From Paramacrobiotus metropolitanus (Eukaryota > Tardigrada > Eutardigrada > Parachela > Macrobiotidae), in the NCBI RefSeq assembly GCF_019649055.1, contig NW_026570270.1, positions 806,001 to 870,000 on the forward strand: a stretch of DNA of 64,000 nt. The letters are read 5' to 3'. Of this stretch, positions 25,180 to 37,424 are shown one piece after another. Position 1 is the stretch's first letter, and each line of letters opens with the position of its first letter. Position numbers and translations under genes: made by a program. The notes beneath the pieces were generated by a model. The model saw only the letters and a program-made list of their open reading frames with translations. It was not told where the DNA came from and made no database searches.

Positions 25180-25431
25180 ATGCCGCAACAGAACTGCAAA
25201 ATATGTTGTGCTACAGGCTTCGAGATCAACTTGCTGCATCCCATTATTAACGAGAATCGCGTTACTGGATTCCGATCGATACAGCATAAGCATGAGGTAA
25301 AGAAACTTTTGTACGGCATCGTTATGCGTAAAAAACGTAAGGAATCTGTGCTACCCCAATTTTGTGAGATTTTTTTCAATGGGACAATATCCGCGTCGCT
25401 GGTATGGTGCAAGAAAAGGGAACGTGCCTGA
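25180..25431 (+). CDS. Hypothetical small ORF with CxxC near its start
   Basis: The frame from ATG 25180 gives about 83 residues with CKICCATGF near the start, a basic middle (MRKKRKES) and LPQFCEIFF. The CxxC plus LPxxC spacing loosely recalls zinc-finger-associated domains, but the second Cys pair is not clear. There are no intron signals or paralogue. Treat it as unproven. Confidence 0.2.
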   Translation: MPQQNCKICCATGFEINLLHPIINENRVTGFRSIQHKHEVKKLLYGIVMRKKRKESVLPQFCEIFFNGTISASLVWCKKRERA

Positions 25432-25639
25432 TGTAGTACATGTACAGTAATGTAACCTGTGTCGACACGGTCCCTCTTTTTTACATACAGTCGACTTCTG
25501 TAATCGCTGCATGTGCGGCTGTTCTAGCGGACGAAAGAAACTTGCGGTCGCGCATTTACGCTTAGCCGGAAGGGCAGTAATCTTTTACCAACTGCTTTCA
25601 CGACAAGAGGCCATTGGCGCCCATCGGCTAGCGTAATTG

Positions 25640-25737
25640 TCAAGGAGTTAGGGAAAACAGTTCAACAGCAGACAGGAGAACGCCGCGCGCATGAATTCCT
25701 GCGCCTGCGACTGAAATGCGGTATCCGTCCTTAGAAC
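25640..25737 (+). repeat. Dispersed coding-like fragment, copy 2 (QQQTGERRAHEFLRLRL)
   Basis: The frame reads VKELGKTVQQQTGERRAHEF and then LRLRLKCGIRP before a stop. It lines up with the fragment at 15119..15274 (EQTGEARAVHYLWQRI) and carries more of the N-terminal side. No terminal repeats or target duplications were seen around it. Confidence 0.5.
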
Positions 25738-27327
25738 AATACAACAGTTAAAACATAAACGAATTTTTTTGGTTGTGAACATAATTTTGTTGTCTGTTTC
25801 CTAGAACGAACTACGTAAGGCGATTTCAATATGTACTAAAAATTTCAAACGCAGGAAGATTCCTTGAAAAGTCTTGCAAAGGTAATGGTTACAAGAAACA
25901 GCCTCGGCTTCGCCTCCGCGTTTTTGTTTGTCAAAGATGTTGAAAAACACCATAACCCCGAAACGAATGTGATCAGAAAATTAGTAAATGAAAATTACGA
26001 GTGATCCGCAGTTTACGAATGGTTTGACCAGTTTCCCTTAAGGCCGGTATGGAATTAAGTTTGCAAAACTTCAAATCGCGATGTGAAGACGTATTATTTG
26101 GAACTTTTCTGAACTTTTATTTCATATTTTTTCAATCGTGCGGTCACTGCGGTGAAAAGTAACCGAAATATAGGAAAGGAACTCGGTAACGGTAAGATAA
26201 AAACATTACAGTACAGTATATAAATTTTAAAAATTTAAAGTTTCACAAATTTCTTGGACGTACATTTTCAGATTATTTTAAGGCGCGACCAATGTTCGTC
26301 CATAAATTTCAACGCAGGAGATAATTTGGAAATGTGTATATATGTACGACATGGTGTTGGCTGAGGAAACCTGTTGACCTACGCGTGCAGACATGCTAAC
26401 AAAATTGCTTTACTTACTGTAGGCTTCAGAATAATAGCAATAGGGGAACACACGTGCTTTCATTTTTGCAATTTTTGGAACAATTTTTTTGAATAATGAA
26501 CTGCAGTTGCTAGGCTGGTTATATGATCACCACTTGAATTATGAATACATTTATACCCGTAGAAATTTCTGGACGCTTCTTGAAACTACTGCTTAAGCAC
26601 TGTAAAAACTTTAAAAAATTTCAGAAACTGTTGACGAGGCTGAACTTTTTTTATAAATGCAAATGAATCTTTTCTGACATGAGCCTGAATTTGTAAAAAA
26701 ATTTTGGAGCTTGAACGTATGACTCTCAAATTAGTTTTTGAATTACAAAGGTAAGAAGACGTAATAGTGTATAACTCTTAAGATAGAGATAATAATTTAG
26801 TTACATTTGGTGAAGGTAGTCAAAACTCTTCCGCTGTGGCGCTCGAAGCGGGAGAGGTTTTAAAAGAAATGAATACTATCTGGCCGGGTTTTCGATTACG
26901 GGCTTTCAGAATATAATATTGGTTTTGGTCAGTCTTTTCTGGTTTGCCGGCTCTGGTGTATCCCATTCGTGGCAATATAGATCTGAATCTTGATAATGAA
27001 TTCTATTAATAATCGTATGACATTTTAATTAGGGTTACGGTGGCCTGGTAAATTTTCCCCGGTCAGTGGAGAAATGGTATTCTCAAAGGGAATAACCCGG
27101 AATTATTGCTCTCGGGTTGTTAATTACTAGGCGCACACATGATGATTCCTAATTATTTTGGCGATACAATATGGTTCTGGCAAATCATTCATGCGAGCGA
27201 TATCCCCACGTGGATTTCTTCATCCATAGCATACACATACCGGTGTGTATGTTTTAGCACCTCCTATTTGACTTTCGATGGAGATAGTATTTTACGATAA
27301 AAAACATCTGGCAATAATTATCTATCT

Positions 27328-30300
27328 ATGTATATCATGGCGGCAGAACTATTATTCTGTTTGTTTTTTATAAAAACATTGAGAATTTCTTGCGGGCAGC
27401 AGAATAACACCACCACAATGGCGCCCGCTGAGACAACTACACTAGCGTGGCGTACAGTCCAAGCCAAGGATTTTTTACCGGGAAGCCTCCCTGCAATGAA
27501 CGACAGTGTTACTTTACGCGGCTGCATTCTTATGGAGCGCGGGAATACGTATGATCTGCATGATTATGATAAATCTGCAGCGGCCATTGAATTAGCCGTG
27601 GAATGGGTCAATCAGAATGTGTTTCCCGCCAATCTCAGCATGCAGACTATTTACGTCGATATCGGAAGTCGATGCTTGGGGAAACCGATGGTGTTGTCGT
27701 ATGCCATGGATTTATGGCAGAGAAATATTACTTGTAACGTGTATTTCGGTCCCGGTAAGGACTTCTGATACATGATAACTGGATGGAGTGTTACTAGTAT
27801 ACTAATTTGAATTGATATGATAGTAGAAATCATCATCACCATGATTATTTGGCAACCGCGCCTAATAGCACCTAAAATTGTTATACTTAGATTGCTAAGT
27901 TTCTAAATACAAATGCAATTCACCGCAGTTTTTATACGTACTCCATTAATATCGTACATTTGAGCTCCTTATACTATCCTATTTTTCTTATGCATATGTG
28001 AATATTTTATTCGGTTTCATAAAGGTTGTGGATCTGATTAACCATTCAGAATGTGAAACGATAACTGGAAAAGCACATATTTTTATTACAGGATGCGGTT
28101 CAGCTGCCGAGGCGCTAAACGATTTCGCCGAATACCTCAGCACTCCCATCTTCGGCATGCCAGCCGCCAGTGTAGGTACCAAAGCGCCCTTTGCGGATTA
28201 TAAACTGATGCTCCGCGCATCAGTCTCCCATACATCCATGGCCTATGGCCTCCTCCGCTTCCTAACGTACTTTAACTACACCACACCGTATTTTTTCCTT
28301 GATACATACGGTACATTCTATCGAGAAATGCGCGTGCTAGTATCAGCAACGTTTTTGCGCCGAAATCCAGAGCTGTATTATGGGTCCAAGGCTAAACGCT
28401 TCGATAGCTCTGCATCTACGTATGGAGATTACAGAAGCTATCTGCGCGCAGTGACGGCAGTTTCGCGAGGTAATAGCATCTTCTTGCAAAGGAAGATTGT
28501 TATTCGCTCTGTGAAGTATGTTTGAAACATAATTAGAACTCTGTGTATAGTGGTTTTCATCATGGCAAACGCTTCAACGGTTCGTCAGATAATGCTAGCG
28601 GCACTAGACGAAGGAATGACCTCAGGAGACCACGTAAGAACTTTCACTGCCTCTCTGCGTATGCACAACAAATTGTACTTCACATTCCCCAGGTTTTTAT
28701 TGCTGTGGAATATTTTGAAAGCGATTTTTGGGGACGGTTCACGTGGAGGTTTAACGATGACCGAGATGAGGTCGTTCCGGCATATTCATTATTTTATTTA
28801 TTTAACAGCTGATTTAGGTACACCGTTCTGTACGTTTGTACATTTTCAGGATGCGCGTACAGCGTTTCGCACGCTCCTCATACTGTCCATTCGATCATCG
28901 ATAGACAGCAGTCTGAACACGTTCTGGAGGAACGTCAAAAGACGGTCAAGACGGGAAAACTTTTACAAGTTCAGCACGAATTCTACCGTAAGCTCAGTGC
29001 ATGTATCGCTGTAGGCATAATGACATTTAGAATGATACAGATTTTTGTTACCTAGTGTTAAGACGTTGTAGCTGTAGTGGTAGGCAAAGGCATTTAGTGA
29101 CAATTTGATATTACTAGTATTAGAATCGTAACAAGTTTTCTTATTTTTTTTTCATGTTAATCTAATGTTTGACAAAGTTAGCAATCTTTCAGCCCGACAT
29201 GATAGTGGCGAACTCATACGACACCATTTATCTGTATGCCAGTCTCGTTGTCACACTGCTATCACGGGGACAAGACTTCCTTAACGGCTCGCTAATAGCC
29301 GCAATCGCTCGTAACTTCACATTCTTCAGCGTACCGCTGAACCGTGTCTCCAAACTGGACGAAAACGGCGATCGTATTTCAACATTCGCGTTTCGTAATC
29401 TGGATCCTAACAGCGGACAGTTTATTGTATAGCTCTCAGCATTCTCGTAGTAACAATCCGGTTTTAACCTGGCTGGTATTTTACAGGATTTGTACATTAT
29501 TCCGTCTACTTCCACTGGCGTGTTTCCACTGGGCGTTCTGTACTGGCCCAATGGTGACACGCTACCGCCAAACTCTCCCTTCTGTGGATTCGATGGAAAG
29601 GCAGCTAGGTGCCAAGCAGTGCAGGCCTCCATGATACCGGTGATTGCCGGATCAGTGAGCGTTCTGGTGATTCTCTTGATACTGATCCCGATTGGAGTCT
29701 ACACATATATTCAGAAAACGTAATCTTGCTCAAAACTTAAACGCAACTATAAAAATCTGTATAAGCATATAGCGTGTACACCGTAGTATTGCGGCCAAAC
29801 GAGATCCTTATTGGTGGAGGATCTACCGACGGGAACTTGTTCTTGTAGCGAGTGATGGATCAGGTATCGCGGACGACTACCGTGTCGTGGATGGGGATAC
29901 TGGCGACACTCTTGGACTTCGCGAACGCTCGGTTACGTTTTCCGAACCGATCGAGGTATAGCAGGTTGCCCTGTACTATGGCAGTACTAGTATGTGCCAG
30001 CTTTTACGCGGCTTTGGTATATCTGTGATGTATGGATGGTTTCTATAATATCACCATTAATTTACATGTCGAGGGTATGCTTGCAGAAATCGTTTTCCGG
30101 GAAAGGTGACCTGATTCAACTTGATGCTGTTGCACGAGCGTACTATGCGCTGCCTGTAATTTACCGTTCAAATCCAGTCGGACTGGCGGATCTGCCGCAA
30201 CCCAAACACAAAGCCTCGCCGCGGGTTGTGAAGAGTGTCACACCGGTATGTCTTGTCATTTTGAGCGTATTACGTAGTACGTACCATCATTAATTTTATC

Positions 30301-33300
30301 TTTACGTAAGAAGGGAAAATACGAAAATACTTTTTGTACGTGCCAGCAATTTTACATAGGTAGTTAATAAAATGCTTTGGTCTTTGAATATTTAGTTCAC
30401 ATTTTGACTCGACATATATTTTTTTGTTTTATTTTGCTGTTCATTTTATTACTGCATTTTGCAAATTTTTTTGACAACTGTTTCGCATTTGAGTACAAAT
30501 AGTTGTTTTCATACAGTGCGTACGTAATTTCCATCCAAATGTTTTTAGCTAAAAACACTGCACCATACAAATCTCCATAATTTTATTGGAATCGTGCTCA
30601 GCGACGACAATGTGTGTCAGTACACCGTTGGTGAGTTATGTCATCGCAGAACACTGACTAGTCTGCTCCTGGCGGAAAGCTTTCCGCTTGATCAAGCCTG
30701 CAAGAATTCCCTAATCATGGATATTGTCGATGTGGGTTGATAGTAATTGGACTACTTGCTGTCAACGGTAAACAACGCAATGTTTCTGCTGTCATACAGG
30801 GCATGAACGTGCTTCACGGCAGCGACATTAAGTCTCACGGGAATTTGACATCGGGGACCTGTCTAATTACTAGTCAGCTAGTGCTGAAGGTCACCGATTA
30901 CGGTATTCCCATGCTTACCCGCCCACTTCAATGGACCTTGCCACCGTCAAATTCACAGACGGAGAGGAATTTCTACACTTTGCTGTGGCGCGCCCCGGAA
31001 TTATTAAGGCACAAGATGAATCCATTTGGCACACAGAAAGGTCATAATTGCGATTTTCATACATCCATCATTTTTAATAGCGTCAGCACACAACAAACAA
31101 CAATGATTGAAAAGTTAAAGCGTTTTCCATATAATATTGTGATAATATAAATTCCAGTGTTGCTTATCTTAGAACAGAGAAGGATGACAAAGATTCTTGA
31201 GAACTATATTCACAGGTGATGTCTACAGTTTTGCCATTCTGCTGCAACAAATTATCCTTCGCTCTGGACCTTTCCGATTAGAAGACTCTGCTATCACCAA
31301 CGACAAAGCTAGAGAAGTAGTTGCGGAAGTACGCGTGCTTTTTACAAATCCGCATTGTATTATATTAACCATTTATTACGCGACAACCTCATTTGAGCAA
31401 TTACTGACTTACTGTCATGCGCTTTCAGTGAACCAATCGTCATCGGCACAAATATTTTAAAAGTAAATTTTGCTGTAATCGATAGGTTCAGCACGGTTCC
31501 GTCCCTCCATTGCGCCCGCCCGTTCCCAGTGTGGCTTGTAACCCGAGAATTTACAGCCTCATGGAAAACTGTTGGGAGGAGAATCCAGATGAACGCCCAA
31601 CTTTCTCCCGAATACGCTCCACAGTCAACCGGATCATCGGTCAGTCCGAGCGGAACTTGATCGGTAGCTTAATGAAATCCATGGAGAAGTACGCCATCAC
31701 GCTGGAATCCCAAGTCGAGGAACAGACGCGCAATTTCATGGAAGAAAAACGCCGATCCGAGCAAATGCTGAGCTTCCTGCTTCCTCAGTAAGATACCTCG
31801 AAATAAAGTAGTGTGATTATTCGGTCTACAGTTGATAATGGCAGATCAATCGCCGACGCAATGCAGCGACGCGAAGCCGTCCATCCAGAAATGTTCGACA
31901 GTTCCACCGTCTGCTTCGCTGATGTGCCCATGTTGTCCGAGATGCTCGAAAGTGGCTCCTCGTTAAAATGGATCGTTGATGTTCTGAACTCTCTCTGCGG
32001 TATTTTCGACACCGTAACCAGGAAGTTCGAGGTGTACGATGTTGAAACGATCAACGATGCTCACCTTGTACGACTCCATTTCACCGGTTATTGGTGCACA
32101 ACAGCATGTGACCGTTTGGCTGTTTACAGCTGGTTAGCGGAGTACCCATACGGAATGGTCAGGAACACGCCAAAGAAATTGTGTGTATGGCGGCGGAGCT
32201 ACTGCATGATACCAACAAGCTATCGGCACATACGGACGGATTGGCCAACAGACGCAGCAGCAGCATAAGCTACAAGAATCTTAGCGAAGAGTTTGACCTG
32301 CGATTCGGAATTAATACGGGTGAGCGTGATGGTGATGCTCTTGGCAGTGGTTTAATTGGTTATTTGTACTTTAAATTTCCCCACTGCAGGTCCCTGTGTG
32401 GCTGGCGTCATAGGACTGAAGCTGCCACGTTACTGTCTGTAAGTGTTAACGTCCAAAAGGCCAAAAGATCTTTTTACATTTGATTGCATATTTTGTCTGA
32501 ATGGAACTAGGTAGCTAGTACAATATAAACTAAATGCTAAATAGCAACCTTTTATATTGGTTTCCATATTCCATAAGTTCTATCATTGCTGTATTTGTAA
32601 TCTAGAGAATAATACAACAAGTTTTTATTCAGTTATTTAGTTTATTCGGAAGAAATTAATGCGTAAACAATAATATCGACGTTGGCATCCTTAAGGTTTG
32701 GAGATACGGTCAATACGGCGGCTAGGATGAAAACATACGGAACCGGTAAGCAGTATTCTGCAATGCTATGAAGATCCTTGACCGCAAGGCAAAATGTTCC
32801 ACCTGAATACAACTGTTTTAACATTTTGAGGATACCTTTAAGCTCTCGGTACACCAATTTACTTAATTCGAAAAGTCTGCATATAGAGACACGCATGCGC
32901 GACACACCAAATGTGAACATTATTTTTGTTGCAGCTGGAAAAATACATAGCAGCTTATCCACCAAGTACTTGTTGGACCAGACATGTCCCGATCGATTTT
33001 TATTTACCAGTCGTGGGAAAATCGACATAAAGGTAAAGTGCACTTGCAGTGAAGTTGATCAGAGACTGAAGTAGAAAATTTCTACTTCAGACTAGAAAAT
33101 TAGAAATTCATTTCCTCAATATGCATAAAAATTACATATGGAAGATCCTGTTAAACGCAATTGAGTTTCCCCTGCCAATCAGTCCGCCTACACGTGCCGG
33201 TGGCTTCGTTAATTTTGCAGCCGGCTTCAGCAGTGTTCAACGCCAGTCGTGCATGTTTTATTGAAGATTGGAGATAGCAATGGCGTTATAAAGCGCCTAA

Positions 33301-33451
33301 CCGAAATACCGACCTTTGCGGTGCCGACCGAAATACCGACCGAAATACCGACCTTTTTAATTAAGTAAACAACGCTCAATGCATTTTACAGAGCAAAGGC
33401 TTTATGGAGACGTACTGGGTAGTGGATAGCACGCAGCAACTTCCGTCCTGA
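27328..33451 (+). CDS. Receptor guanylate cyclase, copy B
   Basis: This is the tandem paralogue of the gene at 17541..24096. Exons: 27328..27754, 28092..28469, 28551..28633, 28693..28770, 28850..28987, 29193..29426, 29487..29719, 29787..29955, 30087..30245, 30549..30731, 30800..31040, 31216..31328, 31486..31787, 31845..32067, 32130..32319, 32390..32438, 32696..32745, 32935..33032 and 33392..33451. They total 3,408 nt, or 1,135 residues, the same as copy A. The domains are the same: ANF-receptor-type ectodomain, one TM helix, kinase-homology domain, coiled coil and cyclase domain ending in VVDSTQQLPS. Metal-binding Asp residues (CFADV, INDAH), the guanine-selecting Glu and Cys (VETI, RYC) and NTAAR are present. 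All its donors are GT. The frame is open throughout, so both copies look functional. The ectodomain contains most of the amino-acid differences I noticed, which would fit ligand divergence. Confidence 0.93.
33270..33365. repeat. Short ACCGAAATACCG repeat in the last intron of cyclase B
   Basis: About four imperfect copies of a 12-bp word, ACCGAAATACCG, lie in the last intron, just before the acceptor at 33391. The matching intron of copy A has only one ACCGAAA unit, so the expansion is specific to copy B. Confidence 0.7.
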
Positions 33452-34152
33452 ACAGAATACGGATTCCCCGGTTGATCCATTAGCGGAATTGGTTCCGAAA
33501 TGAACCACTTAAGCTCGATTATTTGCCGACCACACTTACCACAGAAATCATAGTCTCAATAGCGTGTACAGAACTGTTAATAAATATGCAAGCAACTGCC
33601 CGCCGGCGCTACAAGCCGATGAAATAGAATAAATACAACCAGCCGCAATTTGTTCCACGATGCCGATCGAGTACAGGCTTGTCCTTCGAAATTTAATGCA
33701 TAGAAAATGAAGGGTCCCGCGCAGAGCGCCACTTGAATAGCACCATGAAAATCGGTAAATAGCTGCTGCCGGGGCTTCATTAGCACAGATCAAAAACCAA
33801 ACATCTCAACAAAACCAACATCTGCAATTCACATACTGTATTACGATGAATAACGCATAGAAGTACGCATGATCTCATACTGCGCAATGTCACCTGGATG
33901 TTAAACTGTGTACAATGGTAAAATTAGGCCACTGCCGTCGACGACGATCTGTGTGATAAAGATGTGCATTAAGTACCATTCACAGTTTGTCATTGACGAA
34001 TGAATTGTGGGGATTCTGACTGAGAGTGACTGTTATCTTTATTACACTTTAACGTGCGCAAGATTACCGTACGTTAAACGTTACGGATAACGTATGTTAT
34101 GTATCACGCAGGCTTTATAACGAACAACATTATTACAAAATCTCAAAAGTAT
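33452..34152. other. Spacer between convergent cyclase B and GPCR genes
   Basis: The first part is duplicated cyclase 3' flank, with AATAAA at 33580. The rest is AT-rich with no gene seen. Two minus-strand open frames at 33548..33793 overlap the duplicated 3' flank and have no counterpart in copy A, so they are not credible. Confidence 0.5.
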
Positions 34153-35949
34153 TCATCGCATATTTCGGCACTTAATCACCTGTATAACGGCTGCCCGCAG
34201 CTCAGGCAAAACTAGGACAAATAAAAGAGGATCAATAACCATTTGAATCATGTACATAATATTGCCTACTTGGCCTAACCAGCCTAATTCATAGTGGAAA
34301 TATGCCGATGCGGTGCCGTAAATCTTGGAGCTGGTCCAGCAGACCAGGATAGATATCGTCTGTACAGTGAGGACGGTGAAGCCCGTAGAGCTCTCCCGGC
34401 TTCGTTTTTTAGCTACGGGTTTTCTGGATTGCTCTTGCGGTGTATTTTTCGTTGGAGTCGTGTTCAAAGAATTGTCTTCCGTCCCCGACAACGGTATCCA
34501 CTCTTTACTACGTGGCATTGCCCGCATCTGCATTCGACGCCGGTGCCATAGAAAGGGATAGGCAAGGAGTATTAAGATGTACGGAATAAGATAAATGACA
34601 AGCTGTAGCATCTGTAATGACACCATACGTAAGTGCAAAAAATAGGCACTTTATTGCACTTACGCCATTACTACTCAACTGGCTATGTAGAGCGGCATCT
34701 TACTATCAACGCTTACAAATGATTTATTTTCCGGAATCAAAATGGTCCCAGGAATTTTACTCTACTATATTCGTTTACTGCGTACAGTGTCATATGTATG
34801 TGCAATACAGAACTTACGATTTTTATTTCATAAAATGGGGTACATTACGGGTTAGAAACAATTATTATAGCAAAAAATGTTCATTTAACGCTGCCGCTCC
34901 ATCCATTGTTCCGAGTACGGAAGCGGCGTTGCCTCGTTGGATTTCGAGGGAAATGCGCTGCCGGAGAAACCCATGAGAGCGCGGTTCACCCGTATGAAGT
35001 TGGAGCGCGGTTCACCCGTATGAATACACAACTTACAAACATACTACTGAGTATGTACATGCGTATACTGTTGAGTACAAACAATGAGTGCACAAATCCA
35101 AAAATGTAAAAAAAGCGTAAAACAATAAAACAAATAGAAAGAAAGTGCTGTTAAATTTTATAAACCTATCAAATTTATATCCGCCTTAAGACTTCTACCG
35201 AGGATAGAAAAACTATCCACATTTAAGCAGTTTAAATTTTAACCATTCCATAAAATTAATTATGCATGTACGTATATTCAGTCCTTCCCAATACGACCAG
35301 CATGCCACTTAATCATTCATTGTAGAATAAATGATGACTTATGTAAATTTTCCCATGCACAAACACATCATTTATTAAACCAACAGCATTTGCATACCAT
35401 AGCGTAACCCTTCTGCGCGCTGACATTAACGATACACCAGCGATCCGAATCAAAATTCCCATAATACAGTAAATCCCGCACATAAAACGGCAGGATGATA
35501 ATGTGCACATATAGCCACGTGCCGGCGCATATCGCCATCGCTACCGGCTTCGTATGGGAATTCCGGTAGGAAATCGGGCGAGCGATGGCCCAGATCCGGT
35601 TGACGGTGATGAGCAGATGGGACTGCTGTACAATAGCATTGGGTATCCAATCACTATACAGCATCACCAGACACCACCGGCTCCAGGCGAACCACTCGGT
35701 CCGTAGCAGTTCCACGATGCGCAACGGATTGGCTAATGTGTCGACAACATTGGCGATTAGCAGGTTAATCAGGTAGATGGAGAAGGGGGTAATGAGGCGT
35801 GGTCGGCTGGCGAAGATCGCCAGGACAAAACCGTTGGTCAGGAATGTGGCGACGGTGAAGAGAACTTGGAGCGTAGCGCCGCCGCTCCATTCGTAATACC
35901 CCGCGTGCGACTGGTTTGTAAAATTGGAAAGACTGTTGACTGCATCCAT
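34153..35949 (-). CDS. Rhodopsin-like (class A) G-protein-coupled receptor
   Basis: Two exons, 35398..35949 and 34153..34611, joined in phase 0 across a 786-bp intron, give 336 residues. The N-terminus has N-glycosylation sites (NFTNQS). TM1 holds TNGFVLAIF, TM2 ANVVDTLANP, and TM3 ends NRIWAIARP, so the DRY motif reads NRI. The conserved extracellular disulphide pair is present (RWCLVML and RWCIVNV). The long third intracellular loop is basic and Ser/Thr rich. TM6 has LVCWTSSK, and TM7 has DPLLF where NPxxY is usual. The final residues are basic. This pattern of a degenerate DRY and NPxxY resembles receptor expansions I associate with tardigrades. The ligand cannot be inferred. A stretch upstream (36014..36295) is probably untranslated or promoter sequence. 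Confidence 0.9.
34976..35026. repeat. Direct duplication of about 26 bp in the GPCR intron
   Basis: The words GAGCGCGGTTCACCCGTATG and the following A occur twice, separated by a few bases, inside the GPCR intron. No coding role was seen. Confidence 0.8.
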
Positions 35950-37424
35950 TATATAGTCATAAATCTGCGGGGAGGAAGTTATGATACATATACCGACAAG
36001 AAGTATTACATCGTTATGGCGAGAGTTTCAGCATGATGCACATGAATAGTGACGAACCGGCATAAAACTTACAACCGGCAAGAGAGTTTCCAACTGAGTG
36101 CACGAGCACTGATGACAAGTAAAAGTCAATCGGGAAACAATTCCCACCAAATCCCCGACTGTACACTGGCACGGGAAAATGACCGGCGTAATGGATGTGT
36201 TGATAGGCAATGTGTCGTACGCGTGTCGGCAGCAGCTGCGCCAACACTGTCATGATATCCCGATGACGGATTACTAGCGGCTTACAAAAACGCATTCCCC
36301 AATCGATCGCAGGATTACACTGTGAGAGTATGTGTTGTCTACAGCGGCTTTATAGTCGCAATTGAGGATCACGCAAGCGCAACGTTATTCAACATGCTGC
36401 AGCCGTGGCCGGGGAAGTCACAGCAGCCCAACAAATTAAACTTCCTTATTACGGGGTCTGGCCTTGGCGCTGGACGGGTAGAGGATCGATGGCCATGAAA
36501 AGTGCGGTTGGGATGAGGGTAATGTCGTATAATTGCATTAGGGAAAATGAATGCCATGCCACTTCGGACTAATTTTCCATGATAAAAGCAGTACATACGC
36601 CGGCAAGGCAGGATGAATTAGAGACCTAAATGGGCTTTGTCAATACTCAATTACATTCCTGTAATGTTCCAATATTTCCTTGCTACTGCATAACCTGTAT
36701 TTCACTAAAACGATCTATTGTATGTTTTGCGTGTACTCGTATTATAGATGACACTGGACTAGAATCAACGCAGAAAATAAATACTTTACTTTATCCACCT
36801 AAGCAGCTTTTCGTCGTTTAAGTCTCATCGTTTCTTTTCTTGAGATTCAACGTGAAATGCCAAAGTGTGAATTGGGAACTGTTTCTGGGATTAGTGACTA
36901 ACGAACCAAAAACTCGTATTGTTTTCTTCGAATGCTTATAAGTTTTAACACACGATCGCTTGACATGCGACCAAGGTGATGCTCAAGCAGGGATGAGTTG
37001 ATCCTTGAGTCAGTTCGACCTCTGAACTTACAATACCGATACCATCACGAATAGAATAAACCATACATGTGCGACATGTGTAAAAACTGTTTATTACACA
37101 TAATGTGTCATAAACAGTTTTTATTGCATACTGAACTAGGTTGGACTTTCTGTACATCATTTTAGCAGTTTTCGTAACCATTTTTCTGTCTTTTCGTAGA
37201 TGAACAAGTGCAGATTTTATCACGACCCAAACTAGCAACTTTTATCCATGATAACATATTTTAGCATACTAATAAAAAAAGTCGGGAACACATGGTTTTC
37301 CCCTTTGCTCAAACAGGAAGGCCAGAAACGCCGCAACCAACATCAAAGGTACCGTATATATGAAAATCCAAAAAAAGTACAGAAAATAGCACAACTAAAA
37401 GATCCATATTATGCAGATACGCTT
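35950..37424. other. Spacer upstream of the GPCR and downstream of zinc-finger copy 1
   Basis: It presumably holds the GPCR promoter near 36000-36600. A 40-bp imperfect palindrome, AAAAACTGTTTATTACACAT and its complement, lies at about 37082..37125, just past the 3' end of the zinc-finger-like gene. No coding exon was recognised. Confidence 0.5.

Larger units (their letters stand above)
24097..27327. other. Spacer between the two cyclase genes
   Basis: The first 230 bp is duplicated 3' flank, with AATAAA near 24284. The last 270 bp is duplicated 5' flank. Between them are a dispersed peptide fragment (25640..25737), a small open frame (25180..25431) and otherwise AT-rich sequence from 25740 to 27050 in which I see nothing. 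A Lys/Gln/Ala-rich minus-strand frame at 24505..24741 has no supporting signal. Confidence 0.45.
27050..33675 (+). repeat. Segmental duplication, right copy
   Basis: This is the counterpart of 17270..24325. Exon lengths are identical exon by exon in the two copies, while introns differ. Borders are approximate because similarity fades into AT-rich sequence at both ends. The 2.7-kb stretch between the copies is unrelated to either. Confidence 0.85.

Noticed and set aside
33548-33793. Two minus-strand frames of 69-81 aa
   Set aside because: They lie in duplicated cyclase 3' flank; the homologous sequence after copy A does not keep them open.
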